64,000 nucleotides of DNA. It comes from Cyathus striatus (taxonomy: Eukaryota; Basidiomycota; Agaricomycetes; Agaricales; Nidulariaceae). The notes beneath the pieces are model-generated. The model saw nothing but the letters and a program-made list of their open reading frames with translations. It made no database searches and was not told where the DNA came from. The translations under genes were made by a program, and so were the position numbers. The stretch spans positions 5,146,001 to 5,210,000 of the forward strand of contig JAOVFP010000003.1 of NCBI GenBank assembly GCA_025738555.1. Direction: 5' to 3'. Shown here piece after piece: positions 1-12,152 of this stretch (position 1 is the first letter of the stretch; each line of letters begins with the position of its first letter).

Positions 1-1675
1 GCACTATTAATAAAATAAGATAAGATCCATAACTACTTACCATAATTATGATTTATGATTTATTACTCGAGGTCGATGAAATCTTGGTGTAGAACGTTGC
101 AGTCGTTGAAGTGTGAATGAAGTTCAATAGCCAAATTCAGTCGGAGATGAAAATTTGACTTTGATTTTAAGCCAAGACCTTTTCAACCTTCAACCTCTTC
201 ACTTACACCGCGAACATCCCCTTAACCCAATCTCCCGTCTCGCCATTGCATTTACATGAACAATGGATTGATTTCTCGTTGACCGTCTAACCTGGGTCCA
301 GATATTCTGCAACAAGTCGTAGTAGACTTCTGCAAACTTGCGCTGATGACGACTCAACTTTCAAAGTTCAAGCAGCCCTGCTAACTCTTGGCAAGAGCGG
401 ACATGAAGTTTCTTATGAAATCGATATGTGCTTCATTTATTGTACCAGAGTAGGTCACGAAGGTACAGCAAGGATATTAAAGTGTTTCATTCACATTCTA
501 GTTCAGGCCAAGGCTCATCGGTCCCTCGATGTCTCATCGCTATTAAATCCAATTCGTCGAACATGAAACTCGATCTTGTTTACATAGCTAAGCATGCTGT
601 TTTGCTACCCTTCTCCATCCACAGTGGTCAAATGTCGAAATTCAACATTTCCATGAATGACGTGACTCTTTGGATGGCCCCTGTACATGTTGGTGTAAAA
701 TGCATGCCTTTGTCATTTTTGAAACGTTTTCTTACTTTAGTGGTTCTAGGCTGTGGTTGAGACCTTAATGCTCTTAGTTCTTCTCGAGGAATTTTTCTAG
801 CGACACAAAGTAGCGAACGCCCCTTTATTTCTCCAAATCATAACTGCCATTTCATTATTTTTTACCAATATACAGGTACCTCGAGTTTCTTAAGGCTTCA
901 AGGGAAGTCTGGAATCGTAGTAATGCAAATCTCAACATATTTGAAAGGCTATACACACGCAGGAAGCTTGTAATAAACTAGGAAACTTCGTGCCTCCTCG
1001 ATGACGTATGCATATTGTAGAAACACTACTTATTCTCGATTCGCGAGTCACATGGTCCCGGAGAAGAAAATGAATCATGAAGAAAAAGATATCGCTACCG
1101 TACAAGGTTTGGCGTATTCAATTTTTTACCGCTGCATTGCTTCGTAATACTTCGGCACTCTTGGAGACGAACGAGTCCCTGGTACTAGGGATAATGGACT
1201 TACTTGCTAGTAACGACTGGTAACCTGCGAAGTTGTCCAGAACATTGAATCGCTTTCTCTGAGCTTTGAGTCTTCTCTTGCTCACAGTCGTCAAGAGCTG
1301 AGACGTGACTACAACGCATGGTCAAACCTGGTTTCGAGTTCTCGACTCTACCTCCTTAACACTGATATGACAAGCATCAGGCGCCACGTCCATCTGCCGT
1401 TATCTGATAACTTCCTGATCTAATTCTGACTCTGCCGTGCGCATACGTACTTTTTCTCCGTGGTTCCTCTGAGTCCTATTGGCTGCTCTGTTTGGGAGTC
1501 CATATTGTATATTGAATACCTAGTTCTGACCATGTTCTCGCTCCATTTCTGACATCCGGTTGGTTGTTATGGCTGCGTGTGGCTACATAAAAAATATTTA
1601 TATGTAAGCACTTCAGCTCTTGAAGAAAATCACCATCTTAAAGTTCAACCAAACTGCAAGTAACTCTACTACAAT
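1..1675. other. No gene recognised; upstream of the first gene
   Basis: I see no conserved protein, RNA gene or strong repeat here. A 110-codon open frame at 428-760 (+) has no recognisable domain and no convincing splice context. The last 100 bases carry an AT-rich TATA-like stretch (about 1585-1605), which probably belongs to the promoter of the gene starting at 1676. Confidence 0.5.
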
Positions 1676-2666
1676 ATGGGAAAATTATTCGATGAAATCC
1701 CTGCTGCTCAGATTTCTTGGATCCAACAACAGAAAATTTTTTGGGTTGCCACTGCCCCGCTCGCCGAGGATGGACATGTTAATGTTTCGCCAAAAGGGTA
1801 CGAGGGGAGCTTCCATATTGTAGATAATCAAAAGGTATGGTATGAGGATTTGAGTGGAGTGGTATGTTCTTATTTTATTTCTCGTCGTAAATTGAAACCG
1901 ATGATAGTTATAGGCGCTGAAACCATTGCGCATCTCCGCGACAATGGACGCATTACGATTATGTTTGTAGCATTCGAAGGTCCACCAGAGATCATCAGGC
2001 TGTTCGGTAGAGGTACCTTTTTGTAATCCTGACTTTTACAGTTCAAAATAGCTAATATACACCCAAGGCACAGTCTATGAATTCGGAACTCCAGAATATG
2101 AAGAACTTCTTCCCCTGGAAAAGCGCCAAGCAGGTTCGCGTGCAGTGATCATTGTGGATGTACATCAGGTCGGTGCTGTAAGTAATTTTTCTCTTCCCAT
2201 TTTTTACCATGCTGAACGTATGCTACAGTCTTGCGGATTTTCCATCCCCTTCTTTGACTACAAATGCGAGCGCATGAAACTGGCATCCTTGGCTGCAATG
2301 ATGGAGTTAAAAGACATTTCTCATGAAGCTTCATGCATTGATATTCCTGAGGGCCAGCCAAAACCTAAAGGACAAGGTCTAAAGCACTTCTGGGAGGTGT
2401 ATAACTTAAAGAGTATTGATGGACTGCCTGCGCTTGAGAGTGCGTATAATAGCGACGTGACATTTAAAAGGGAAGAGTGGGAGGCAAATAGGGAAAAGGA
2501 TGACGAATCTATTGGAAAGAAGAAATCTGTGGAGAATGTAAAGAAAGAGGACAATGTCGTGGTGCAAGAGAAGAGGGACGATAGAGTGGTTATTGGGTTT
2601 ATTCTTGGAGTTGCGGCTAGTGCAGTGGTTGTTGGGTTGAGGAGGGCAATGGACTCAGTCTGGTAG
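1676..2666 (+). CDS. Pyridoxamine 5'-phosphate oxidase-like FMN-binding protein, tail-anchored (copy 1)
   Basis: This is a split-barrel flavin-binding protein of the pyridoxamine-phosphate-oxidase-like family; the substrate is unknown. Start MGKLFDEIP is followed by the family motif GHVNVSPKG and then ETIAHLRDNGRITIMF. Exons are 1676-1861, 1914-2012, 2068-2177 and 2229-2666, about 277 residues. The charged C-terminal region (Lys/Glu-rich, residues about 205-255) ends in one hydrophobic segment, VVIGFILGVAASAVVVGL, which predicts a tail anchor. Exons 2 and 3 have the same length (99 and 110 nt) and phase as the paralogue at 17567-18653. Exon 1 is 186 nt against 187 nt in that paralogue, so the spliced frame breaks at the exon 1/2 junction unless one base is missing near 1857-1861. 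Unspliced, intron 1 stays open and would add 17 residues. The family call is firm; function is inferred only as flavin binding. Confidence 0.85.
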
Positions 2667-3799
2667 TTTCCCAAGTTCTTCCTCAGACTGCGATATTTTT
2701 GTTTTCCCACTGGTTATCCATATTAGTATATAATAGTTACCAGAATAATATTCTTTTGCCTGATTTCATCCATGAACGGAATGAATTACACGTCCGCATT
2801 GCATGGTCAAAATGAGGTAGTGTCAAGTTGAAATTCTCATGTACGGGCCGCCTGTCACACAAATTACAGTTGGGGACAGTCAGAGGCAGCAGTTTCAAAT
2901 ACAGCATGTAAACGATTTTTAACCAAAAAAAAAAAAAACACCTCAGATTTGGACTCAAAAGACCCTGAGAACACCCAAAAATGTACAGAGTTTGATCGCT
3001 CAGTTGTACACCACCTCTCATCTGTACACTTGACCAATTCTCGACATACAGGTACCCCACATAAAAAACACTTGCTCTATGTTATATATTATGATGTGAA
3101 TGTATACTGTATAAATTTTTGTGCGACCAAAAGCACTCCATACATGGTAATCCTCAAAATACACCTGATTTTCACAGCATCATAAAATCTTGTGCAACAA
3201 GATACTCAACTTTACAAGGAATTTGGACAAATAATAATGTAAATACTATTCTATTATGTTTCTCCATTATTTTAGGTTTCACCCAGCTCAAAGAAATCGA
3301 GATTTGAGAGGTGTAGAGACTTGTGGACTCATTTTCAGGAATGGTAGCCTTCTACAAGTTGATTGGCGCCTGGTTTTATCGCCGTTTCCCGCGCGTAATG
3401 CCGCTATTTTTGGCGTAATTTAAGAAAAAGCGGTCTGTGTTCTTTTCCTTACCACAGAATATCCCCAGATTTCAGAACAGTGTAGATTTAATGGTATAAA
3501 ACCTACTGAGACAAAAAAATAGTTGAGGGAATGAGTGTAATTAAAATAATACGGCCATTAATTTTAAGTGTACAGGTGAGCAATCAAACCCTGTACTAAT
3601 AAAATTTTATGCACCTCTTTCGTGCACTAGTATCTCTGATGGCAAATACGGTGCTGTTTTAACATAACACAGCTCACATTTACCACAAATTATTAATGAA
3701 GCACCATAGTACATGATAGGACATAAGTACATCAAGGTATTTGAGGGCAGTGTTCTTGGTGTTTGCTTGGTGTCCTGAAAAGTGATGTAATCTAAATAT
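2667..3799. other. AT-rich intergenic DNA
   Basis: No gene seen. It includes the 3' flank of the preceding gene, a 14-nt A tract near 2926-2939, and short AT-rich open frames with no coding character. Confidence 0.5.
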
Positions 3800-3968
3800 C
3801 TAAATATCTAAATAGAAAGAGAAAGTGCCTGGGAATTTGGATATAAATATAATCGTGGGAATGCATTCGGAGGGAAACCCCGGCGATGTTTTACAATATT
3901 TGTTTTGATCAGAATTTGGAAATACAAACCAAAAAGAGAAATGAAAATGACTAAGCAATGACTAAGCA
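3800..3968 (+). repeat. Dispersed 170-bp repeat, copy A
   Basis: This segment begins CTAAATAGAAAGAGAA and ends near ATGAAAATGACTAAGCA. It recurs in direct orientation at 6038-6231 with high identity, including the block GGGAATGCATTCGGAGGG. The two copies bracket about 2.1 kb of AT-rich DNA, the 22-bp minisatellite and the G-rich hairpins. They may be terminal repeats of a non-autonomous element or remains of a segmental duplication. No target-site duplication could be fixed by eye. Confidence 0.75.
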
Positions 3969-5116
3969 CGCCACAATGGCTATTTGATGGCTGCACCTAT
4001 GGTCAGAGGTCTGTTACTGCCACTTCCCTTCCATTTCTTTTCCTTCTCTTTCCCCCATTGAATATAATGATTAAAATATTGGTGTATATATTTCCATGGA
4101 TAATATGGGCACTATAATAATTAAATTTCGCATTTCTGTGACTATTGTAGTATAAATTATAGTGTATTTGTTAGAGATTCAGCTGTTGTGATGTTTTGTT
4201 ATATGTGGTTATAATGTGCTGGAATGTGTTACCCCTTGGAATGAATAGGACAATTAAAGATGTATATTTATATAGATAAAAATATGTGATGATAATCAGT
4301 AAAATGAAATTTTTTGGATGGGTGTTGGAGTAATTTAGAGTACATTTGGTAAGATTTTCAGTGTAGAATAAGTGTGTAATTGATGGATACATGAGTGTAT
4401 ATCAAAAATAAATTAGAATGATTTTGGGAATACTAAAAGAATTAGAGAGTGGGTATGTGTAGAATACATAATTAGATGATGTGAATTGATATTTGAAATT
4501 TTGGAGTAGGAGATTTGATATATATATAGTGTAAGTAGTATGGATTAATTGATGTGTAAATATTGATGGGTATTAAAATTTAGATAGGTAAAAAGAGAAA
4601 ATGGGATGTAAGGTGTATAATATATGTGTGTAATTGATGAGGGTATTCAGAGAGTTGATATCATATTAGTGTATAAATTGATATTTGGGGTAGATGAAAT
4701 ATTCAGAGAGATATATTGAAAATGTAATTTATGTGTAAATGGTGATGGGTGTGATATGATAATGTATAATATTGAATATACATATATTTCTCACAGGTAA
4801 AGTAGGGGGGTGTAGATATAAACTATAATTGAGAGATGTATCACTATAATGATTGGATATTATATATTTGATTAGGACTGTAGTAATTAATGGTGGAATT
4901 GATAAAGTTTGGGTTGAGACATTGAGTGGTAGGAGAAGAGATATACAAGTGATATAACTTAAGTGTAAATGGTGGTGGATGATTTAGGACTAAATTAATG
5001 GTGGACTTGGTAATAATTGAGCTGGATTATAGTATGAGTTAAAATATATTTATAATATAGACAGAGAATATGTGTGTAGAATACTTGATAGTGGTGTGTG
5101 TGTGTGTATTCATATT
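3969..5116. other. Very AT-rich, gene-free DNA
   Basis: Purine- and AT-rich DNA with GTGTA-rich simple sequence, for example TGTGTGTGTGT near 5095-5107. No conserved coding sequence is visible. It leads straight into the minisatellite. Confidence 0.55.
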
Positions 5117-5808
5117 TAGATATAAACCTACATGGGTGTAGATATAAACCTACACGGGTGTAGATATAAACCTACACGGGTGTAGATATAAACCTACACG
5201 GGTGTAGATATAAACCTACACGGGTGTAGATATAAACCTACACGGGTGTAGATATAAACCTACACGGGTGTAGATATAAACCTACACGGGTGTAGATATA
5301 AACCTACACGGGTGTAGATATAAACCTACACGGGTGTAGATATAAACCTACACGGGTGTAGATATAAACCTACACGGGTGTAGATATAAACCTACACGGG
5401 TGTAGATATAAACCTACACGGGTGTAGATATAAACCTACACGGGTGTAGATATAAACCTACACGGGTGTAGATATAAACCTACACGGGTGTAGATATAAA
5501 CCTACACGGGTGTAGATATAAACCTACACGGGTGTAGATATAAACCTACACGGGTGTAGATATAAACCTACACGGGTGTAGATATAAACCTACACGGGTG
5601 TAGATATAAACCTACACGGGTGTAGATATAAACCTACACGGGTGTAGATATAAACCTACACGGGTGTAGATATAAACCTACACGGGTGTAGATATAAACC
5701 TACACGGGTGTAGATATAAACCTACACGGGTGTAGATATAAACCTACACGGGTGTAGATATAAACCTACACGGGTGTAGATATAAACCTACACGGGTGTA
5801 GATATAAA
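5117..5808 (+). repeat. 22-bp minisatellite, about 31 tandem copies
   Basis: The unit is CTACACGGGTGTAG followed by ATATAAAC, repeated head to tail. All central copies look identical; only the first (CATGGG for CACGGG) and last copies vary. Each unit contains the 6-bp inverted repeat CTACAC/GTGTAG around GG, so every copy could form a small hairpin or bind a symmetric factor. A 22-nt period does not keep a reading frame, so coding is unlikely. There are no unique spacers, so this is not a CRISPR array. Confidence 0.97.
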
Positions 5809-5839
5809 ATACATGGGTAGATATATGCCTCATGGGTTA

Positions 5840-5957
5840 GCAGGGGGTTTGGGGGGTGCAACCCCCCAAGAAGAAAAAAAGCGGGGGTCTGGGGGCGCAG
5901 CCCCTCAGCCAAAAGAACTGGGATGAAGAAGCAGGGGGTCTGGGGGGCGCAGCCCCA
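5840..5957 (+). repeat. Three G-rich hairpin repeats
   Basis: Three related elements each have a G-run, TYTG, then a perfect GC-rich hairpin with GCA loop: 5851-5867 (GGGGGGT-GCA-ACCCCCC), 5892-5904 (GGGGC-GCA-GCCCC) and 5944-5956 (GGGGC-GCA-GCCCC). The closing pair is T-A in copy 1 and C-G in copies 2 and 3, a paired change that keeps the stem. The G-runs could also form quadruplexes. Confidence 0.8.
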
Positions 5958-6037
5958 CAGCAAGCTGTCATCTGTGTGGAGCGGAGGAGGGAGCCGACAG
6001 GCTCCCGTACCCGTAGCGGAGCACGGGTGTAAAGCTT

Positions 6038-6231
6038 GTCTAAATAGAAAGAGAAGGGGCCTGGGAAAGTGGATATAAATATTGCCGTGGGAATGCATTC
6101 GGAGGGAAACCCCGACGATATTTTACAATATTTGTTTTGATCAAAATTTGGAAATACAAACCAAAAAGAGAAATGAAAATGACTAAGCAAATGACTAATC
6201 AAATGACTATGACTAATCAAATGACTAAGCT
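6038..6231 (+). repeat. Dispersed 170-bp repeat, copy B
   Basis: Second copy of the segment at 3800-3968, same orientation. Copy B is longer at its right end because ATGACTAATCAA-type units are repeated several times (about 6177-6228) before the shared sequence would resume. Differences from copy A are scattered substitutions. Confidence 0.75.
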
Positions 6232-6354
6232 TCTTGAAATGGTTTCCGTGCCCTCAAGTGCCGTGCCACCACCATTATTACTAAGCACGCGCGCGCTCAC
6301 GCACCTTGCCGCGCCACATTGGTGCATGCTGCACTGATTGCTGTGCTCCTGCCC

Positions 6355-6720
6355 TTTCCTTTGCTCCCCCACTTTCCCCCTCGATTTTTGGCCCCACCTT
6401 AATTCTGTATGTATTTAGGCACAGTGTTGCTTCATATTGACTGACTTTCCGCTTTTTTTGGCAGCCACTGCACCACTCCATAGTGTTTTCTTTGTATTTT
6501 TGCGCTTTTTTGGCTATTTTTTGAATATCTTTGAATCCCTTCTGCACCTCCCTTCACTTTCCCCCTTGATTTTTTGCCTCTCTACCCTATTGTATGTGTT
6601 CAGGCACATTACTGCTTCATTTTCGCTGAATTTTCGCTTTTTTTGGGCAGCCACTGCACTTTTCTATAGTGCTTTTCTTGCATTTCTGCAAGTTTTTTTT
6701 GGTTTTTTTACAGGTTACAC
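6355..6720 (+). repeat. Imperfect tandem duplication of about 185 bp
   Basis: The two halves (about 6355-6540 and 6548-6720) share, in order, a CCCCC-TTGATTTTT block, TGTATGT..TTNAGGCACA, a CGCTTTTTTTGG tract, GCAGCCACTGCAC and ATAGTG..TTTCTTG. They lie between repeat copy B and the Helitron coding region and may belong to the Helitron 5' region. Confidence 0.65.
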
Positions 6721-6729
6721 CCCCTTGGA

Positions 6730-6830
6730 CACCCCTGGACCTTGGACTCTTGGACTCTTGGCTCTGGACTCTGGCTCTCTGGCTCTCTCTGGCTCTTTGG
6801 CTCTCTGGCTCTCTGGCTTTCTGGCTTCTT
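6730..6830 (+). repeat. TGGCTCTC / TTGGACTC simple repeat
   Basis: Low-complexity run of TTGGACTC, TCTGGCTC and related octamers. It has no coding meaning that I can support. Confidence 0.75.
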
Positions 6831-7196
6831 TGGGTTGTGTTTAAGGTAGAGACTGTGTTTTTGGCTGCAGCCGTCTCAGGCATTACAGTGGCAGGAGAAT
6901 TGGCAGACCAAGGTGAAGTGCAGTGAAGTCCTACCTACCTGGCCTCTCTTTACGAGTGTTTGCCGGTTGCCACACAGCTCTATATTAGAGTTGGGACCAC
7001 TCTCTGTGCGCAGTGTGTAGGGAGATTGGTGTGGCGTATTTTTCAGTTGCCCCCTTCCTCTTTAGGAAGTAGCTCCATTATCAACTACCACTGTTCCCAC
7101 CGATTTCGCTTCTTCTCTGTGTTACTGGGATAGCCCAGCTGGACCTAACAACCACTCTATTTTTTCACAAGATACAGCACAAATTCAGGAGGATCC

Positions 7197-10100
7197 ATGT
7201 ATGTCATTTTGCTTCCCCTAAAATGTGGCAGAATCTGTACTAATAAAACTGTTAAAAGGTCAACTCCCAACAGCTCAGCAGAGCAGGCTCGCATGAATGT
7301 GCGGCAGGCTGAGCGTGATGCACGTGCACTGGAAGGCCCAGAAAATAGGCGCATACCACTGCCTGCTGAGCCTCCTGCCCAACCAGTATATCACAACCTT
7401 CCTGCTCATTTAGAAGCCATGCGTCGGAACCTTCCTCCCTTATTGCCACTCATTGGTAGGGGAAGGGTTAGACAACATGGAGCTCAGGAGGGAAATTTGC
7501 ATGCATTGGGCAATGTTGAAAATGGACATGTGCCCCTGCCTGCTGACCCTCCAGCCCAACCACTGTTTCCCAATCTTTATGCCAATTTGGAAGCAATGCG
7601 TGCCAGGCTTCCTCCTCTTCTGACTCCAGTTGGAAGGGGAAGACATAGACATGGAAATCATAATGGAAATAATAATCTGGCTCCTCCAAACCAGCAAAAT
7701 ATACAACAGAATCCTCCAATTGGTATTCAATGGATGCCTCCTATTCTACATCCAAATCCCAGACAGGTATGTGGTTTCTAAATGTTCTCATTAACCATCT
7801 TTTTAAATTCAATTTAAAGATTAATGTACCTAATATTGCTGCTGCACCTGCTCTTCCTCCCCATGTTCTTGCTCTTCTGCCACCATTCCAAGTTAATCAA
7901 CAACATACTCCAAATGCTCAAAATAATGCTCCTGCTCCTGTTCCCCCTTTCCAGATTAATCCTGCTCCTGTTCCTCCTCCTCCTGTTCAGCCACTTCATG
8001 TATATCAACAACATCCTCCACGCATTCAACAAAATGCTCCAGCTCCTGCTCAACAACGTCACCCAGTTTTTCGATGGGTTCCTCCTATAATTGCTCCTCC
8101 TCCTCCTCCTCCTCCTCCTCCTCCCCCTCCCCATCCTCAACAACAACATTTTATTGAACAAAATCCTGCTGTATGTGTTCAAGTTATCTTTTGCCAATTA
8201 TCATACTAATATATATATATATATATTATTATAGCCACCACTGCAGTTTCTGGATGAAAACATGATAGTCATTGACATACCAGATATTCCACCACCACCT
8301 CCACCACCTCCTCGCATTCCTATTGCCCGCCAACCATTTGATCATAATCGGCCAAAATTCTCCCTTGGACCATTCACTGATGTCTGCCCTGATTGTGATG
8401 CCTTGCATTGGAAGGCTGAACGCTTGACTTCATCTACCAGAGAGCGCCTTCATTTTGGAAGTTGCTGTCTGACTGGAAAAGTTAAACTTCCAGGCTGGGG
8501 ACAATCACCCAGAGAGTTGATGGAGCTTCTTGCTAAGGATGGAAACAAGAATTTCCAGGACAACATTCGGCAATACAACAGTGCCTTTGCCATGACATCC
8601 TTGGGTGTTCAGAAACCTGCTTCCATCCAGGCAGGAGGTCCATACGTTTTCAAAATTGAGGGCGTCTCACTCATTATGCTGGATCACTCCTGCCTCGCGA
8701 GGGCCTCCCCAAAAATATGCTCAGCTCTACATTCATGATGGAGGTGAGGCACCTTCTGCTCAGGATCGAATTAATGGTCATCCTGCAAATCAAAATCTTA
8801 ACATGGATGTTAATGTCATGAGAACATTGGAAGATGTTCTCTATCGTCATCATCCTGGAGCATCAGTGTATCAGAAGGCCTATGAGCTAATACGGAGGAA
8901 CGAGAATCCAAATGGGAATTGTCGTCTTGCCATTTTAGCTCCTACAAACAAAGATCGACGGCGATACAATGTTCCAGCTGTAGATGAGATTGCAGCTCTT
9001 CTGCTTGGTGATGGTGATCAGGTTGAGGGACCTCGGGAGGTTATCATGCATCACATTGATGGTGGACTGCAACGAATCAGTGAGATCAATCCAATGTATT
9101 GGTCATTTCATTATCCAATCATGTGGCCAAGGGGTCAACTTGGTTGGGAGCGTGGCATTCCATACAATGGTGTGGGGGAGGTGGATGATGATGATGCTCT
9201 GCCTAACAGGGAACCAGGAGAGGAGGAGGATGCACCAACAACAAAGAAGCGTGACCATGTCTCACAAGCCGAGTTTTTCGCTACCACATCCATCCACGTG
9301 TTGGGCTGAATCTTCATCAATTCATGACAAAGAAGCTTTTTCAGGAGTATATAGTGGACTCATGGGCATGTCTTGAGCAGTCTCGATTGCGTTGGATTGA
9401 AAAGCATCAAGATGAGATTCGCGCTGATACCTATCAGGGATTGGTTGATGCCATTTCAGCAAATCCTAATGTGCAAGGGAATGAACTTGGGAAAAGGGTA
9501 ATTGTTCCCTCCAGTTTTGCTGGAAGTGCTCGATACATGCGTCAGAACTGTCAGGATGCACTGGCTGTCAATCGCCACTTTAACTTTGCAGACCTCTTCC
9601 TCACGGTGACCATGGATCCCCATCATCCAGATGTGAAGAGTGCCCTCCTGAAGGGGTGGAAGCTCATGATCGGCCAGACATTGTAGTTCGCGTTTTTCGT
9701 CAAATTCAGCTGCAGATCATCCGCGACATCTACAAGGAGGGCATCTTTGGACGCTGTGTTGCACATGTCCATACCATTGAATTCCAGAAGCGTGGACTGC
9801 CTCACATGCATCTGATTGTTTTTCTGGCTCCAGAGGACAAGTTGCGCACACCAGAGGACATTGACAGCTTGATAAGTGCTGAGCTTCCTGATCCTGACAC
9901 TGAACCTGAGCTGTACAATTTGATCCTGAGAACAATGATTCACAAACCCTGTGGTCCTGGCAGCAATCAGTCATGCATGGAAGGTGGCAAGTGCTCAAAG
10001 GATTCCCAAAGCCTTATCATGATGAGACCTCTATAACTGATGATTCTTATTCGGTTCTTAAAAGGAGGGAGATCACACGATTTCAGCCCACTACCAGTGA

Positions 10101-12152
10101 TGGCACTCCAGTGAATAACTGCTGGGTTGTCCCATACAATAAATATCTCTCATGGAAGTACCGATGCCACATCAATGTTGAATGCATTGCATCCATCAAG
10201 GCAATCAAGTACATTTACAAATACATTTACAAAGGCCATGATCGTGCTACAGTGGAGATTTTAAGAGATCCAAATGAGGCCAATACCTATATGGATGCAC
10301 GCTATGTCTCTGCCTGTGAGTCTGTGTGGCGATTATTTGCAATGAAATTGCACAATGAGGTTCCAAATGTTGTTCGGCTGGCCATTCATCTTCCAAATGA
10401 GCAGTCTGTTCTATTTGATCAGAATGCTGAAGATTTGCAAGAGGTGGTGGACCGTGCTTCAACCAGGGATTCCACTCTTACAGCTTACTTTAAGGCCAAC
10501 ATTGAACACCCAGAAGCACGTGAGGTTTTGTACCAGAATATGCCCAATACCTTTGTGTGGAATAAAACTGAGCGCAAGTGGACTGTTCGGCAGCAGGGAT
10601 TTGCCATTGGACGAACATACTTTGTCCATCCAAATGCTGGGGAGCGATTCTATCTGCGCACATTGCTCACAGTGGTAAAGGGAGCCAGATCATTTGCTGA
10701 CCTGCGCACTGTTGATGGAGTGGAGTACCCTACTTTTAGAGAGGCATGTGTGGCCAAAGGTCTTCTGCAGGATGATGGTGAATGGCGAGAGTGTTTGCGA
10801 GATGCAGCTCAAATGAAGACAGGATATCAGCTGCGCAGCCTGTTTGCCATGATTCTTCGAGACTGTGCACCAGTGGATTATGTGGGTCTCTGGAATGAGT
10901 TTAAGGATCACATCTGTGATGACCTGGGACACATCATTCGAACTCGACTTGATCTTGCAGATCCTACAGATAATGACATCTATGATTATGGGCTGTATCT
11001 GATTGATCAATTTCTAACGAGTTCTGGCAAGTCTCTGTCAGAATGGGAAAATCTGCCACAGCCAACAGGAAACTGGCGTGAACGAGAGCAGCAAGCCAAC
11101 AACAGAAGGATTGACCAGGACAACAATCCCTTAATTGCATTATACAGTGCATATGATGTGGTGCAGCAGCATGCTTTGGCTCAGCAGCGACTGCCAACTT
11201 TGAATGAGGAGCAGCGGGCAGCCTTTGATCGAATAGTGCAGGCAATTGAATCAAAATCTGGGGAACTGTTCTTCTTGCATGGCCCTGGAGGAACAGGAAA
11301 GACCTATGTGTACAACACACTATGCTATTACCTTCGGGGGAGGGAAAGATAGTGATTGTTGTTGCATCATCAGGGATTGCTGCTCTTCTGATTGTTGGAG
11401 GGCGAACTGCTCACTCTGTATTCAAGATTCCAATTGACATCAATGAGACATCAATGTGCAATATTGCACAGAACTCTGATCTGGCTGGGCTGATTAAGAA
11501 GGCTGATGCTGTGATTTGGGATGAGGCACCAATGCAGCACCGACATATTCATGAGGCAGTGAGCCGCACTTTCAAAGACCTTCGTCGTGATGAGCGACCA
11601 TTTGGAGGATGCACTGTGGTGTTTGGGGGTGACTGGCAGCAAATCCTTCCTGTGGTGGTGCGAGGGAGCCGACCTCAAATTGTGTCAGCATGCCTTCAGA
11701 GATCTGATATTTGGGCAGACATTTCAGTGATTCACCTGCGACGCAATATGCGACTGAATGTGGACAACCCATCTGAACGAGATTTTGCTCAGTGGCAGCT
11801 GGATGTTGGACATGGGGAGTACACAATTAATGACAGTATTCAAATACCAAACCACTTCAAGTGTGCTTCAAACACTGTGGAGTCCCTTATTTCAACTATC
11901 TACCCTGGACTTGATTCAGCTGAGGGGAATACAGATGAGTACTATGCTGAGAGAACAATTCTTTCAAGTCGGAATGATGATGTGGATGCTCTGAATCAGA
12001 AGATTCTGTCTTCATTCCCAGGGGAGTTGATATCATTACACAGTGCAGATAGTCTTCTGGATGATCCTGGGAATGAAGGGGAACTTCTTTACCCTGTGGA
12101 GTACCTGAACTCAAGAATGAAGATGTGCATAAAAACATTTCCTCTGGAGTGA
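7197..12152 (+). mobile_element. Degenerate autonomous-type Helitron (coding part)
   Basis: The region encodes the two hallmarks of Helitrons: a Rep (HUH-type rolling-circle initiator) region with a helitron-like N domain, and a Pif1-family helicase. Only the coding core can be bounded. I could not identify the expected 5'-TC end, nor the 3' CTRR end with its subterminal hairpin. The repeats at 6355-6830 may lie inside the element. Decay is described in the pseudogene entry. Confidence 0.85.
7197..12152 (+). pseudogene. Helitron Rep-Pif1 helicase, frameshifted and 3'-truncated
   Basis: The N-terminal part is proline-rich, with a poly-Pro run near 8095-8130, and holds a duplicated unit of about 40 residues (PLPAEPPAQP.. 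and PLPADPPAQP..). Apparent introns are 7769-7830 (approximate acceptor) and 8171-8234. A Cys pair, CPDCDALHW, follows near 8385. The Rep core keeps FITF-like LFLTVTMDPHHPD, RPDIVVRVF and the two-His motif FQKRGLPHMHL near 9785-9815. The helicase has Walker A GPGGTGKT (11283-11306), Walker B VIWDEAPM, and GGDWQQILPVV. At least seven shifts are visible: about 8670-8690, 8707, 9274, 9653, 10000 and 11336, plus the early end. Each is explained by one missing base, mostly in a G, C or T run. The frame stops at 12152 before the last helicase motifs. There are few nonsense codons, so decay is recent or partly an assembly artefact. Confidence 0.85.

Noticed and set aside
5117..5808. CRISPR-like array
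   Set aside because: Units are head to tail with no unique spacers, and the host is eukaryotic; it is a minisatellite.
7814..8197. Arg-rich minus-strand frame
   Set aside because: Antisense shadow of the poly-Pro region of the Helitron protein.
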